In this document: positions 13,203 through 25,067 of the stretch, piece after piece
Layout of the letters: the number at the start of each line of letters is the position of its first letter
Position numbering within the stretch: position 1 is the stretch's first letter
Assembly: GCA_034440635.1 (NCBI GenBank)
Contig: JAOTON010000056.1
Coordinates: 1,583,501-1,647,500, forward strand
Reading direction: 5' to 3'
Length of the DNA stretch: 64,000 nt
Source: Lepas anatifera
Taxonomy: Eukaryota > Arthropoda > Thecostraca > Lepadidae
Translations under genes and position numbers: made by a program
Notes under the pieces: generated by a model
What the model was told of the DNA's origin: nothing
The model's database searches: none
The model's input: only the letters and a program-made list of their open reading frames with translations

Positions 13203-13495
13203 TGGCGGACGCAGGGGGGCACTCGGCCACGCCCCCAAAGCGTTGGAAGAGGGGCCAAACTATCTTTTGGCCCCTCAAAGGCCGGATATTTTTTTTAAAA
13301 GGTGTTTACACTAGGGCTGTTGAAAAAATATTCACTCCCACCCCTCCCCCTCAGGAGAGCGATCATGTACTTGGAGAGGTAGCTTATACTAGGTCTGTCG
13401 AGTACCCGAATTGCACGTCCCACCCCCTCTCCCCCCGAGGAGAGGCAGACATGGGTTTACCCCCCCAAATAAACTCGGGTCTGCGTCCGGTCCTG
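13203..13495. mobile_element. Decayed MITE
   Basis: It begins TGGCGGACGCAGGGGGGCAC and ends near GGGTCTGCGTCCGG, giving partly inverted G-rich and C-rich ends. It has no coding capacity. Confidence 0.45.
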
Positions 13496-13917
13496 GACTA
13501 CTATCCCTGTGAATTACTATGAACACATTATTAGACCCGGCGGTCGCCAGCTGAGGCTGCATATTCCTTGCCAGAACCCCGAAGCAATACTGTATTTATT
13601 TCACGAAGCACTGTAAAGAGAGACAACGACCTTTGGACGAAAACGCTCAAAAGCAAAATGATTCCCATGATATCGCCCCATAAATCACAATCCCACAGAA
13701 ATTCCACGACTATTTCCGTAAGATACCGAAATGGCTCACAAGAGAACATACAATGTTAAGTTAAATATTGCTTTGATTCTCTACGTACAGGAATAACAAA
13801 ACAATCTTCTGAGAAAATTTTGTATTTCTGTGATATTCTCCTTTGCACTCCACTCTGATTCCCTCAAGATTCTCGCGTTGTTCCCGTCTGGAATCGTCTT
13901 TCCTCAGGCATGCTTTC

Positions 13918-14205
13918 CACATTGGCGGATCCAGGGGGAGGCAGGGGGCAATTTCCCCCTGATCGACCCTCGGCACCCCCTGAAATAGTCACGGTGCCTC
14001 CCGATAGGTCGGTGGCAGCCCTAGAAATGTCACTTCCCACCACCCCAGCCCCCTCCAAGATGCGAATATCGGCACCCTCACGATATGATTTGGCGCCGTC
14101 CTGATTGGTTTTTGCGTCCAAAAGTGGCACTCCTATAGGCTTGATGGTGCTCCCTCCACCATGTGTCATCCCCCTCCCATAAACAATCCTGGATCCGCTT
14201 ATGTT
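13918..14205. mobile_element. MITE with GGATCCAGG-type ends
   Basis: The left end TTGGCGGATCCAGGGGG and right end CCTGGATCCGCTTATG are inverted. The interior has CGGCACCCCC and CGATAGGTCGG motifs shared with the fragment at 1012-1270. No ORF. Confidence 0.65.
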
Positions 14206-14604
14206 TGCCATGTGTTTGTGCCCACTGCCGCGCGGAAGGCACAGTTAGTGCAAGCGCAAAGGTGTGGTTATAGGTCTTCCCATTTTACCTGCACCCCGAG
14301 ATGTGCCAAATAGTCCACTAGATTCCCGTTATTTGACATCATTGCTACTCAGAGCTGGTTTTCGTTTTCTCGAGACTCAAAAACTGACGATGCGCAGTGG
14401 GGGTGAACATATAATCTATATCGTACCAATACAACAAAACAGTCCAAGCTATATCTAGCAAAAAGACTGCTGTTTTTATACACTCGCTCATTTATTGCGC
14501 TTCAAAGAGTGCGAATGCGACAAGGAGCAGCACACTAACACAGCACCAAGTCACAGCCATCGCAATAAACACTGACGTTTTCCTTTCACAACATCTCCGA
14601 GCAG

Positions 14605-14754
14605 TGGCGGATCCAGGAATTCAGTTGGAGGAGGGGGCTAGGGGGCTCGAGCCTCATCCGTCAGCATCTCGGGCTCGTCTATGTATTAACTATAGGGGCG
14701 CGGACATTTGGGGGGACTTGAGCCTCCCTAGCCCCCCCTCCTTGGATCTGCCAC
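14605..14754. mobile_element. hAT-like MITE, about 150 bp
   Basis: The ends are CAGTGGCGGATCCAGG and CTTGGATCTGCCACTA, with an interior of GGGGGCTAGGGGGCTCGAGC and its inverse. It is the same family as 16436, 47272 and 53057. No clear target-site duplication. Confidence 0.7.
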
Positions 14755-14811
14755 TACTTGAGCCGCCGACGTCAACGCTTGCCTAGATTCTCACTTTAGG
14801 TCCCAAGTGCT

Positions 14812-15360
14812 TTATACGATACAGCCCTTGGCCTTTAGCCACCAGTAGTTTTTGTTCTTCAATGTCTTATTGATCAGGTTGGGATGCACATTCCGCAACT
14901 TCTCCACGCCGTGCAGCAGCTTTCTTCTGAGCTGGTCGTCCCGGTAAGAATCTTGCTGTACTTTGTGGTGGTCCCGCAGAATTTCTCGGGTAGGTCTTTG
15001 GTCACTTTGACATTCCGCACAAAACTCGTCCGTTTCCTTGTACTGCTGGCGCTCGCTCCACAGACCGGAATCTCTCACCAGCCACTTCTGGTCCACTCCG
15101 ATGATGGTGAAGAGAGTGAAGGACCTGGGCCGAAAAAGGCGGCCAGTTCGGTCATGGAGGTGAGCTTCTTGGAGCTGAGCTTCTTGAGGGAGTAGTGCTC
15201 AGGAGGTTTGCAGACGAGGATGCAGGTTGGCTTGACGGTATACCAGACGTGTCGGCCCAGCACCTGCCCTGAGCACTTCTCCCTCGAGAAGCCCAATTCA
15301 AGGAGCTCCCCTCCAAGATCGATCTGGCCGACCTATGCGACTGTAACTTTTTCATACTTT
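14812..15360 (-). pseudogene. Decayed ORF of unknown, probably transposon-linked family, minus copy
   Basis: The minus-strand frames read a region with PEHYSLKKLSSKKLTSMTEL and, after a frameshift near 15110, WLVRDSGLWSERQQYKETDE followed by Cys-, Lys- and Gln-rich sequence. A homologous but separately decayed copy lies on the plus strand immediately to the right. The protein resembles hypothetical proteins repeated in invertebrate genomes, but I cannot name a family, and its function is unknown. Confidence 0.5.
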
Positions 15361-15660
15361 TCGCCAACCTGGGAGTCAACCACCAGTGGCTGTCAAGGGA
15401 TTCTGAGCTGCGGAGTGAAGACTGAGGAGTTTGTGCGGAATAGCAAAGTGACCAACGACCTTACCGAGAGGTTCTGTGGCACAATCACAGATAACAGCAA
15501 GACTCTCACCAGGGACGACTAGCTCAAAAGAAAGCTGCAGCAGAGCTGAAAATATCCTGAAATGTGCATCCCAAGTTTACCAAGAAGACATAGAAGAGCA
15601 AAAACTGCTGGCAGTTGAAGGCCAAAGGCGCTGTATTAAGCACTTGAATCTGAGAATCTG
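15267..15660 (+). pseudogene. Decayed ORF, plus copy of the adjacent inverted gene fragment
   Basis: Across frames it reads PEHFSLEKP, then KIDLADLCDCNFFILFANLG, HQWLSRDSELRSED and EEFVRNSKVTNDLTERFCGT. It has at least two frame breaks and one stop. The shared blocks (PEHxSLxK, WLxRDSxLxSE) show homology to the minus-strand fragment. Confidence 0.5.
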
Positions 15661-16435
15661 GTTAACTGAGAATCTGGGCCGGCGTTGGCGGCTCGGAGGC
15701 GCTGTGAAGGTGACATCATCAATGCTTATTGCGATGACTGTGACTTGGAACTGTCTTAATGTGAAGGTTCTTGTCGCACTCGTACTCTATGCAACGCAAT
15801 AAATGAGGTGTGTTTATAACAAGGATAGTCTTTTGGGAGACTTATTTGATAGGCTACCGGCGTCATAGTCTGGTTTGGAGTATTGTACAATAATGCAGCG
15901 GGCCTAAGAAACGGGATTAAATAACTGATAGGTGACCTTTTTAGATCAATCATATCAAATAGATATTTCAAAATATGTCAAAATATACAATTTTAAATGG
16001 TGAGCCGCGGCGTGGCTCTGAAATTTCCCTGATGGGTGTCGTGCAAACTATGATAACGAAGTGTAAATGTCATGTAAAGTACAGATGATCGTGCAGGGAT
16101 CGTGCAGGGATGGACCGAAACATTACTGACTGAGTGCCGATGATCGTGCAGGGATGGACCGAAAGATTGCTGACTGAGAAGAAGCTGCCATTCGGAATTC
16201 GCTGGACTGGAATTGGGGTGACGTGCGGATTGCGAGGGCGCCACTGCAGCAGCCTCTGTGTCCGGACGCTACTCCGCTACCATCGAAAGCCTGCACGTAG
16301 CGGAGCAGCGGACGTAAGCACCAACAAACAGGAACAAACGGCTCGGCTTATTCGAATTCCTTCCAAAACTCACCCTTCAATATGTATGAGCAGTGCTAGG
16401 CACGTGATCGTGAAATAGGCAGTGCACTTGCGCCA

Positions 16436-16592
16436 GTGGCGGATCCAGGACTTCCATGGGGGGGGGCTAGGGACTCGAGCCCCCCGCCATTGCCTCGGAT
16501 CAGCCTCCGCCTATGTGTTAAATATAGGCACTCCGACATTTTGGAGGGGGCGGGGGCTTTGGCCCCTCTAGACCCCTTGTATCTGCCAATGA
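16436..16592. mobile_element. hAT-like MITE, about 157 bp
   Basis: It starts CAGTGGCGGATCCAGG and ends CCTTGTATCTGCCAATG, with an interior GGGGGGCTAGGGACTCGAGC and its approximate inverse. Confidence 0.65.
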
Positions 16593-16731
16593 CTATCACT
16601 ATTCCATGATAATAAATTCGACGTTTTGCGATCGCAGAATATTTCGTCAAGTTTGTATTTAAATTCTGCAATCGCTTATTCCGCGATGTGTAATCACTAG
16701 GGAAGTTTTTATTCGAAGTTATGAAACATTA

Positions 16732-16931
16732 GGGGTCTGGGTGGCGCAGTCAGCGCGAGCCCTCGGCTCGGGTAATTATATTCTGTATGTGCAGGGTGTT
16801 GTGGGTTCGAGCGCACCCAGAGGCAGGATTTGGCGCCCTGTCCCAGCTCAAGTCTAGTACAATCCCCTTTGCCCTCCGATGCCATCTGGCCTCAGCAGTT
16901 GGTGCGTCGTTAAACACCAAACATTATTAAC
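16732..16931 (+). mobile_element. tRNA-derived SINE, 200 bp, with 9-base target-site duplication
   Basis: The A box is GTGGCGCAGTCAGCGCGAG and the B box GGGTTCGAGCGC, followed by a non-tRNA body and the tail GCGTCGTTAAACACCAAAC. It is flanked by GAAACATTA at 16723-16731 and 16932-16940, showing LINE-type insertion. Confidence 0.85.
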
Positions 16932-16944
16932 GAAACATTAGCCC

Positions 16945-18360
16945 ACCATACCCCATGAATGAATAACTATTAACCTTCTCAAGACTGGGGGTCCGAAAAT
17001 TCTGAAAGGGGACGAGATGGGGATCTGAGACTGACCATGGGCGCTTTAACGCCGCCCATCTAACTCGGCTGCTAGGGGAGGTAGCAAAAAGCGACGAGTT
17101 GTTCACCATAGTCTGCAGAAAAAATCCTGACTAAACTATTTCTGTAATTTGTTTAGCTCGGATTAAAATTTTGATATCATGAGAGGTAAAGGGCTATAAT
17201 GAAGTTCTGTTTTTCAATTAATGATATGCATTTGCAGTGAAGGCTTTTTTCTCAGGCATCAATTCTTACAAAATCATGCCGGAGTATTTTCAGAGACAAT
17301 GAAAACTTCCTCATCTCGGTAATTTGAATGATGTAAAACATGATCTTTCAAGGTCTATTCGGTAAAGTTCTCGTGACCTTAGGTCAGGCCAGGAACACTC
17401 TAAACTTAAGCATTGTCATGACACATTTCAAACGACTCCCATTGGTGGATGTATAATCCACTGTATGGATTATACACATACAGTGGAATTAAAATCAAGC
17501 CTCTATCACTACCTCTTCATCGTAAAGTTAGTCACATAATTATTAAACCTGTCTAAAGATGTTCAAAAAGCATTTGACATATGTTTTGACAAACTTAGGA
17601 TTAAAATCAAAGGTCTATTTCAGGCATTTGGTACGGCTGTAAGTTAAGTTCCAGCGTCCCTTTTGCTGTTCTCATTTTGTATTGCCTACAACGGTACCTG
17701 TATCCGGAATTGCAATAGCTTGCAACAGCTCGGAAAAAAATTATAGCAAAAAAACAATTGGACAAGTAAGAATCTATGGTTGAGTTTTGTCTGTCGCTTT
17801 CTCGCACCCCTGTGCCTGCGGGGCGCCAGCCGCAGGCACGGCAGTCTTATAACGGAACGACCGGCTGGCGCGAGTCCTGCGCGGGGAGGCGGACAAAGTG
17901 TAAGTCAAAATATTAGGTCGCGGACCACAAACCGCGGGACTTAGGGTAGAAAAATTCCACGATGGTGATCGCGATCACGCAATGGCCTCCCATCAAATAT
18001 AAATTCCGCGACCGATTTTGGGTAGTATGCGACCGCAGAACCGCGGAGTGGTGGGCCTAAATTCCATAATGCCCAGCACTGTGCATGAGCAATGAGAAAG
18101 TGAATACGTTCACGAATGGGCATAGCAGAGCACAGTCGCCTCAGTCTAGTAGCCTAGAGGTAAGGGCAACTACCGTGGGAAGGACAGTGGTTAAAGCAGC
18201 AGAATAAACGAGACGGAAAGGGTCGAGAAGAAAGGAGGAAGTGGAACGGAAAAAGATAAATATAGCGCGCAGGAATGACGTCAAGTCAACTAGAGTACCA
18301 CAGAGAGCAAAGGGCAGCAAAAGGAAAACATTTTTGTGTAATCCTTACGACAATCCCGTC
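16945..18360. other. No recognisable gene
   Basis: Short frames only. A GC-richer patch at 17800-17890 has no identifiable motif. Confidence 0.45.
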
Positions 18361-18396
18361 AACCACACAAGAAAGGGCAGGGTAAATTTGCCGGGA

Positions 18397-18760
18397 TCAG
18401 GAGCAGTCTGATGACTGCTCTGATTTTTGCGAGGGTTCAGGAGCAGTCTGATGACGGGTCTGGTTTTTGCTGGGGTCAGGAGCAGTCTGATGACGGGTCT
18501 GGGTTTTGCCGGTGTCAGGAGCAGTCTGATGACGGGTCTGGTTTTTGCTGGGGTCAGGAGCAGTCTGATGACGGGTCTGGTTTTTGCTGGGGTCAGGAGC
18601 AGTCTGATGACGGGTCTGGTTTTTGCTGGGGTCAGGAGCCGTCTGATGACGGGTCTGGTTTTTGCTGGGGTCAGGAGCAGTCTGATGACGGGTCTGGTTT
18701 TTGCTTGGGTCAGGAGCAGTCTGATGACTGGTCTGGTTTTTGCCGGGGTTCAGGAGCCGT
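18397..18760. repeat. 39-bp minisatellite, about 9 copies
   Basis: The plus unit is CAGGAGCAGTCTGATGACGG followed by GTCTGGTTTTTGCTGGGGT. As 39 is a multiple of three, several frames stay open on both strands (for example QEQSDDGSGFCWG repeats on plus and DPSKNQTRHQTAP repeats on minus). GC-rich flanking DNA to 18950 continues some of these frames, but no protein family is recognised. Confidence 0.9.
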
Positions 18761-19224
18761 CGGCACAACAGCGGCACGGGCAATCATGCACTGGTGCGGA
18801 ACTGCCTGGGCCGCCGGTCCCCCGGGAGTCGCCTCCATCAACCACATTCTCCAAGAAAATCGATGTCTGCGGCCCGAGACTGGCAGCTCTCTTGTCCCAT
18901 ATTCGCCGGCGACCCGCCCGAGGTTCATTGTGAGCGCAGTGGGTGTTCGTTTTTAGTCCTTGAGAAATGTTTAACAGACATGAAAACGGAGGGATATAGG
19001 AGAAATAATTACCTGTCCTCAATCGTCAAGCCCAAACAGTTACGGAGCGCACTTTGCCGTGGTGGTATTGTTGAACAGAGTAGTGAAAGGTGTCGGTAAC
19101 TGAAGTCTCGTCGAAATAAATAAATAAGTATATGTTTATATATTTAATGTTACATATTTATATATCTACATATTCATTCATATATCATTATATTTTCAAT
19201 CAAGTTATATCAATCTTCTGTCTG

Positions 19225-19640
19225 TTTGTCTGTAGGTCTGTCGGTCTCTCTCTCTCTCTCTCCTCACTAGATGGAGGAGGAGGGGGTGTTATAACTATAG
19301 GAAAACAGCCTCCCTTAAGGGCAAGAGATTCATCTCTTATTTTGGATCATAATGCATTGCAGCTGTACTCACGCAGTAAGAGCCCACGGTGTTTCATTTT
19401 TCAGTTTGGATATATATATATATATATAAGCCTGATTTAATATATCAATAAAATCAGGCTTATATAAACCAATGGAAGAAAAGTCATTAGCCTCAGCGCT
19501 GCTGTAAAATTCAACACAATATGTTTAGAAAATAATCTGCTTCCCCGTTTTTCAAATATATATATATATATATATAGACACATAAGTATTTTTATATATA
19601 TATATATATGAATATATAAATAAGTAGATAGGTAGGTAGA
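19225..19640. repeat. Simple repeats and a hairpin
   Basis: A (TC)n tract lies near 19245-19262, (TA)n tracts at 19411-19428, 19556-19575 and 19592-19608, and a TAGA-type tract near 19620-19650. Between the first two TA tracts, ATATAAGCCTGATTT (19424-19438) and its perfect inverse (19451-19465) form a 15-base-arm hairpin. Confidence 0.85.
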
Positions 19641-20147
19641 TAGATAGATGGTAAAGTTCATATGTCCGGGTATTCCAGCTGTTTGTATTGTTCTCGCATC
19701 CAGTTTGCGGTTGCATCAAGCTAATCTCTCAGGGCACCAATGCCTCTATGCCCCTAACAAAACCATAGGGAAACGGACCAGGATCGAGCGCCATTGTGTG
19801 AAAAATCGGCTAATGGGAATGTCCCAGGCAAAATTTCAATGACTGGAGCTGATGTCAGCACACTGATGAAACAAGCAACGGAAGTGTTACCCAGTCAGAT
19901 TTGACTTAATAATAATATTTCATGTTTCCTGTTCATTTTTCGCTAGCGGCGTGTTGACCTCTGAACTCCGAAGGGTCCTGTCAAACCGTTGAACTTATTG
20001 CTAGGTTAGGGCAGTTCATTGACCTTGGATGACCTCCAGTAATGCCATTCTACAATAAGTGACGCTCTTGCAACATAAATGTGTGTGTTTTATTACATTA
20101 TTCTAATTAAATGCATGTAATACTATTTTCACCCTGTCAAGTGCATA

Positions 20148-20422
20148 GACAGATCCAGGGTGGGGGCATGGGGACACATGCCCACCTCCCCCCGATTGAG
20201 CCTTGGTTTCCCTTGAAACTTTCGCAGGAGTCCCCCGAATCGTCACTTCATACCCAGCCCCTCCCCCGCCCCGAATGCATCAGCTCCCCGGCGAAAAGAT
20301 TGGGCGGCCCTTTTTAGCTTGTGCCGTTCAAAAGTGGTACCCCTCATGTCTATAAGACGCCCCATCCCCACCTTCGACCAGGTGGTCCCCTTCCCCAATC
20401 GGAAACTCTGGATCCAACTATG
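20148..20422. mobile_element. MITE with GATCCAGGG-type ends
   Basis: ATAGACAGATCCAGGGTGGG at the left and CTCTGGATCCAACTATGG at the right are approximately inverted. The interior is C-rich and G-rich and related to the 13918 family. Non-coding. Confidence 0.55.
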
Positions 20423-20540
20423 GTTAAGCGATCTCAGCCTAAATGTAAGGAGAATCATGCCACCAAGTATTCATTGTTATTTCATCAGCCTGATTGATGG
20501 AAACATCATCTTTGCAGCAGCAGCTGAGATATTTGTGGTG

Positions 20541-21294
20541 TCAGACATAGGCGTGGGAACCGGGGGGGCCAGGGGGCCACTGGCCCCCCACTTTTCTGTG
20601 ATGGGCCCCCACAACGGAGGTAAGAATATCAACAACTGTAATATCAAGCGAGAAACTCAAACTGGCCCGATAGCTTGCCCCGGAACCCCGTTAAACTTAC
20701 CTGTGCCCCTAAACTAAGTTGAGGTCCTATGAATTGATTTTAAGGCCCCCTGAGCTTCTCGGGGCCCCTGAACTGGCCTCTGATACCATGCGAGCTAATC
20801 TGGGCTCTTTGAGCTGAACTGAGCGCCCCTGAGATGGTTTGCGCAGCATGAACAGTTCTAGGATGCCTAAACTGAGCTAGGAGCCGTAACCTTGAACAGG
20901 GCCCCGTGAGTTGGCAAGAACCTATATCCACCGACCTGGGGGCCCCTGAGCTGAGCTGGGACCGTAAAGTTAATATTGTCCCTTGAGCTAATCTGGATCC
21001 CCTGTGATGCACAGAAGGCCCTAAACTTATCTAAGGCCCCTGCACAGGAATAGGGCCCCTGCTTTGAAATTGGGTTATAAGCTTTAATTGAAACCCAGGA
21101 CTGTTCTGAAACCCCAAATATGCCGGCAAGGGGCCCCTGGATGATCCAGGCCCTTAAGCTTATCTGGTCATCAGAGCTAATATGGGCCTCCGTGTTGAAC
21201 TGAGGGCCCCTGAGATGGTCTGGGATCCCTATAAGGCTTTACAGCCACTGACCTGGCGGCCGTGAGCTTGAATGGGTCCCTTGAGATGTTCTGA
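20541..21294. repeat. Satellite-like repeats of a G/C-rich element, left of nested insertion
   Basis: It starts ATAGGCGTGGGAACCGGGG and has degenerate units such as GAGCTGATCTGGGCCCCT. The same head sequence recurs in direct orientation at about 25604-25740. The two parts are separated by the element inserted at 21295. Confidence 0.65.
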
Positions 21295-24200
21295 CAGTGG
21301 TGTAGCCAGGGGAGGGGGGTCCCTGGGGTCCGCAGACCCCCTTGGGCTGACCTTATGGACTAAAAACACAAAAATTGATCTCGGGGGCCCCTGAGCTTGG
21401 TCTCGGTGGGAGGGGGCTCCCGAGCTTGGTCTCAGGAGGCCCCCGATAATCGGTATCGAGGGCTCCAGAGTACCGAATATTGATCTTGGGGGACCCCTGT
21501 GCTCAGTCTCAGGGGGTCCCGAGCTTGGCTTCAGGGCCCCCCGAGCTTGGTCTCAGGGCCCCTCGAGCCTGGTCTCAGGGGCCCCCGAGCTTGGTGTCAG
21601 GGAGCCCTCCGAGCTTGGTCTCAGATAACCCCCGAGCTTCGTCTCAGGCCCCCTGAGCTTGGTCTCAGGGGACTCCCGAGCTTGGTCTCAGGGATGTCCC
21701 CAGGCTTGGTCTCAGGCCCCCTCTCCCCGAGCTTAGTGTCAGGGGCCCTCGAGCTTGGTCTCAGGGGGGGCATCTGAGGGCATCTGATGCATAAGGCTGA
21801 CCGTATGCACTGGAAAACACGAGCATTGGTCTCGGGGGCCCTGATCTTGGTCTCAGGGGGCCACCGAGCTTGTTCTCAGCGCCCCCCGAACTTTGTCTCA
21901 GGGGCCCTGAGCTCGGTGTCAGGGGCCCTCCGAGCTTGGTCTCAGGGAACACCCGAGCTTGGTCTCAGGGGACCCCCGAGCTTGGTCTCAGGGGCCCCTG
22001 ATCATCGGTATCGAGGGCTCCAGAGTACCGGACATTAAACTCGGGGGCCCCCTGAGCTCGGACTCACGAACCTTTCGATCTTGGTCTCACGGGCCTTTCG
22101 ATTTTAGTCTCAGGGTGCCCCAGAGCTTGGTCTCAGGGCCCCCCGAGCGTGGTCTCAGGGGACCCCTGAACTTGAACTCAGGGGTCCCGAGCTTGGTCTC
22201 ACGGGTCTTCTGAGCTTGGTCTCAGGGGGCCCCCCGATCGTCGGTATCGAGGGCTCTGGAATACCGAATATTGATCTCGGGGGCCCGTGAGCTTGGTCTC
22301 AGGGGCCCCCGAGCTTGGTCTCAGGGAGCATCCGAGCTTGGTCTCAGGGTCCCCTCGAGCTTGGTCTCAGGGGCCCCCGAGCTTGGTGTCAGGGGGCCCT
22401 CGAGCTTGGTCTCAGGGAGAATCCGAGCTTGGTCTCAGGGTCCCCTCGAGCTTGGTCTCAGGGGCCCCCGAGCTTGGTCTCAAGGGTTCAGGATCCCCTC
22501 GGGGTGCCCCCCGACTATTGATATCGAGGGACTCATAAGTGAAGCACGAGCATTGGCCTCATGAGACCCAGAGTTTGGTCCCAGGGGCCCCCAGACCTGG
22601 GTTCAGGACCCCTGAGCATCGGCATCGAGGGGCTCCAGAGTACCAAGCATTAGTCTCGGGGGGGGCTCGAAATATTGATCTTGAGGGCCCCGGAACATCG
22701 GTGTCGAGTTACTCCTGAGAAAAGCGCAAGCATGGGTCTAAGGGTGCCCCTGAGCCTGATCTAAGTGGGACCCCGAGCTTGGTCTTAGGACCCCGGGCAT
22801 CAGTATCAAGGGGCTCCGGAGTATTGGTCTAGGGGGAGCAATTATTTTAGGGGCCTCCAAATGGTGATTTCGGAGGGCCCCCGAAAGTGTGGATGCCTTG
22901 GTGTAGCCAAGGGGGCCCTAGGCGTCCGCATACCCCCACCCCTTGGGCCAATCTGAACCACTGCAAAGGATTGTCTGATCACGTGGCCCCCAGAGTTAGT
23001 CTCAGGGGCCCCTGAAGATTCGTTCTCAGGGCGTCCCGAGTCGGCCTCACGGCCCCCGCCCTGAGAGTCGGTCTCAAGGCCCCCCGAAAGTAGATTTCGG
23101 GGGCCCCTGAGGGTTGGTATCAGGGGCCCCAAAAGTCGGTATCGGGGGCCCCGGGAGTCTGTCTCAGGGGAGGGGGCCGAGCTAGTCTCAGGGCCCCCCA
23201 GAGAGTGGTTCTCAGGGCCCTGCAACAGTCTATTTCAGGGGGGCCCCTGAGAGTCAGTCTCAGAGAACCTCAAGAGTCTGTCTTAGGGGACCCCAAGAGT
23301 CGGTCTCAGGGGGCCCTCATAGTCTCACGGGTTTCTCTCTCAGGAGTCAATATTTAGTTTCAGGTGGCCCCTAGAGTTAATCCGGGGGTCCGAGAGTTAG
23401 CCTAATTTGATCCGCAGAGTGCTGGTTTCAGGGGGCCCCAGAGGGGTAATTTTGGGAGCCCTCGAGATTTAGCCTCAGGCTGTGCCCCCCCCCCGAGTTG
23501 AGCACCCAAGAGTTAGTCTCAGAGGGCTCCCGGTTGTCAGTCTCAGAGACATCCGAGAGTTAATCTCAGGGTTCTGAGAGTAATTTCTAGAGGTGCTCCC
23601 TGATTTTTGATCTCACGGGCCCGGAGTTAGCCTTAGGCCCGCGAGAGCTAATCTGGAGCCTCCGAGAGTCAGTCTCAGGAACGCCAAAGACTCAGTCTCA
23701 GAGGTGATTCCACTCCCCCCCGGGTGTTTGTCTCAGGGGCGCCCTAGAGTAAGTCTCAGAGGGCTGTCGGAAGTCATTCCCAGCCCCCTCCCCCACCCCA
23801 AAGACAGCCTCAGGGGACCCCAATAGCTAATCTGGATGGCCACGATAGTCAGTTTCAGCCCCCCTCCAGAGCAAATCTGGGGGGGCCCAATAATAAGTCT
23901 CAGAGGTGCTGCCGATAACTAATCTCAGGAGCCCCGAGAGATTCTCAGGGGCCCCCAGTTTTGATCAAGAGGCGCCGTGAATCAGTCTCAGAGACCCCTT
24001 GAGATATAATCGGGAGAGCGGCCGAAAATTAGGTTTGTGAGTGCCGCCAAGTGTTGGTCTTAGGTGGCTCCAGAGCTCAAATAAAAATTTTCAAAATCAT
24101 ATGCCTCGGAAAAAATGTACCTACCCCTATTGCGTACTAAAAAGGACAAATTGAAACATGTCGATCAGGTACCATTATCGAAGGAAAGGCAAAAATTGAT

Positions 24201-25067
24201 CTAATTTTACCATAAGAGCAAATCGAACAGGGCTAGTAAATTTTTAATCTAGTAGCTTAACACCAATAAATACATTCCTAAATATTCTGAAATAAGCAAC
24301 TTTCCAATATTTTCGTAAGAAACCAGACAAACTAGGGTAATGACAGAAATTGATGAGCATAATCCCAAAAAGAAAAATAGGTATGAAAGGTTGAAAATAA
24401 CAATAACAGAGTGAGCCAAAGCGATAGATATTTTGGGCGCCTTTTGTCTTGGTAATTTGCTCGTTTACAAGATAGCAAGGTTAAGAAAGTAACTGGATCT
24501 CAAAAGGATCTGTCGACGGAATAGAGGTTATGTAACGTTCAGGACACACTCCCTTATCCCTTGTATCTTTATTCGTTTTTTTCGTTTCTTTGAAAATTTC
24601 CTGATTAAAGAGTTCATGGATTCGACACCGGGAAATAATTGCTAATCATTTCCCGTAGATCATTTCTTCGTACTCAAAACGACTGACCTCCAATAACTTC
24701 ATGTCTGATTACCCGAGTGAATTGAGGTAGACTCAGGTTTAACATCATGCGCGCATCAACATTGAAATTCCCGAAATATGGCTCAAAGCTGTTATTATAG
24801 CCACGCTGCCATATAAGTTATGGGCCATCCTTAATATTTGGTGATCTTAGTTTACCAACACTTGGTCGGATCGAAAAACCAAGCTATAAACAAAATAAGA
24901 ATGAATGCTTAAAAAGTCATAACAAAATTTTCTTAGTGTGAATGTTATAATGTTAAAATACTACACAAAAAATACAGGAGATGGGCCCGGTTACTAAGGG
25001 AACCCCGGCCTGGGGCTCCCCGACGGTAGTCGGACCCCTCCTTGGCTGAGTCCTGGCTACGCCACTG
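21295..25067. mobile_element. hAT-like element (3773 bp) with satellite interior, perfect 8-bp TSD
   Basis: The left end is CAGTGGTGTAGCCAGG and the right end CCTGGCTACGCCACTG, inverted. It is flanked by TGTTCTGA at 21287-21294 and 25068-25075. About 21400-24080 is made of degenerate units of about 24-26 bp around GAGCTTGGTCTCAGGGGCCC. The right 1 kb (24080-25000) is AT-rich and unique, but shared with the copy at 39363. No transposase is present. Open frames here are by-products of the repeat. Confidence 0.88.

Noticed and set aside
18411..18956. 181-codon frame over the 39-bp repeat
   Set aside because: Open on several frames and both strands because the period is a multiple of three; no recognisable protein. 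Kept only as a repeat.
22271..22564. Open frames with LVSGAPELGLRGPRAWSQG repeats
   Set aside because: Same satellite units as above in the first copy of the element.
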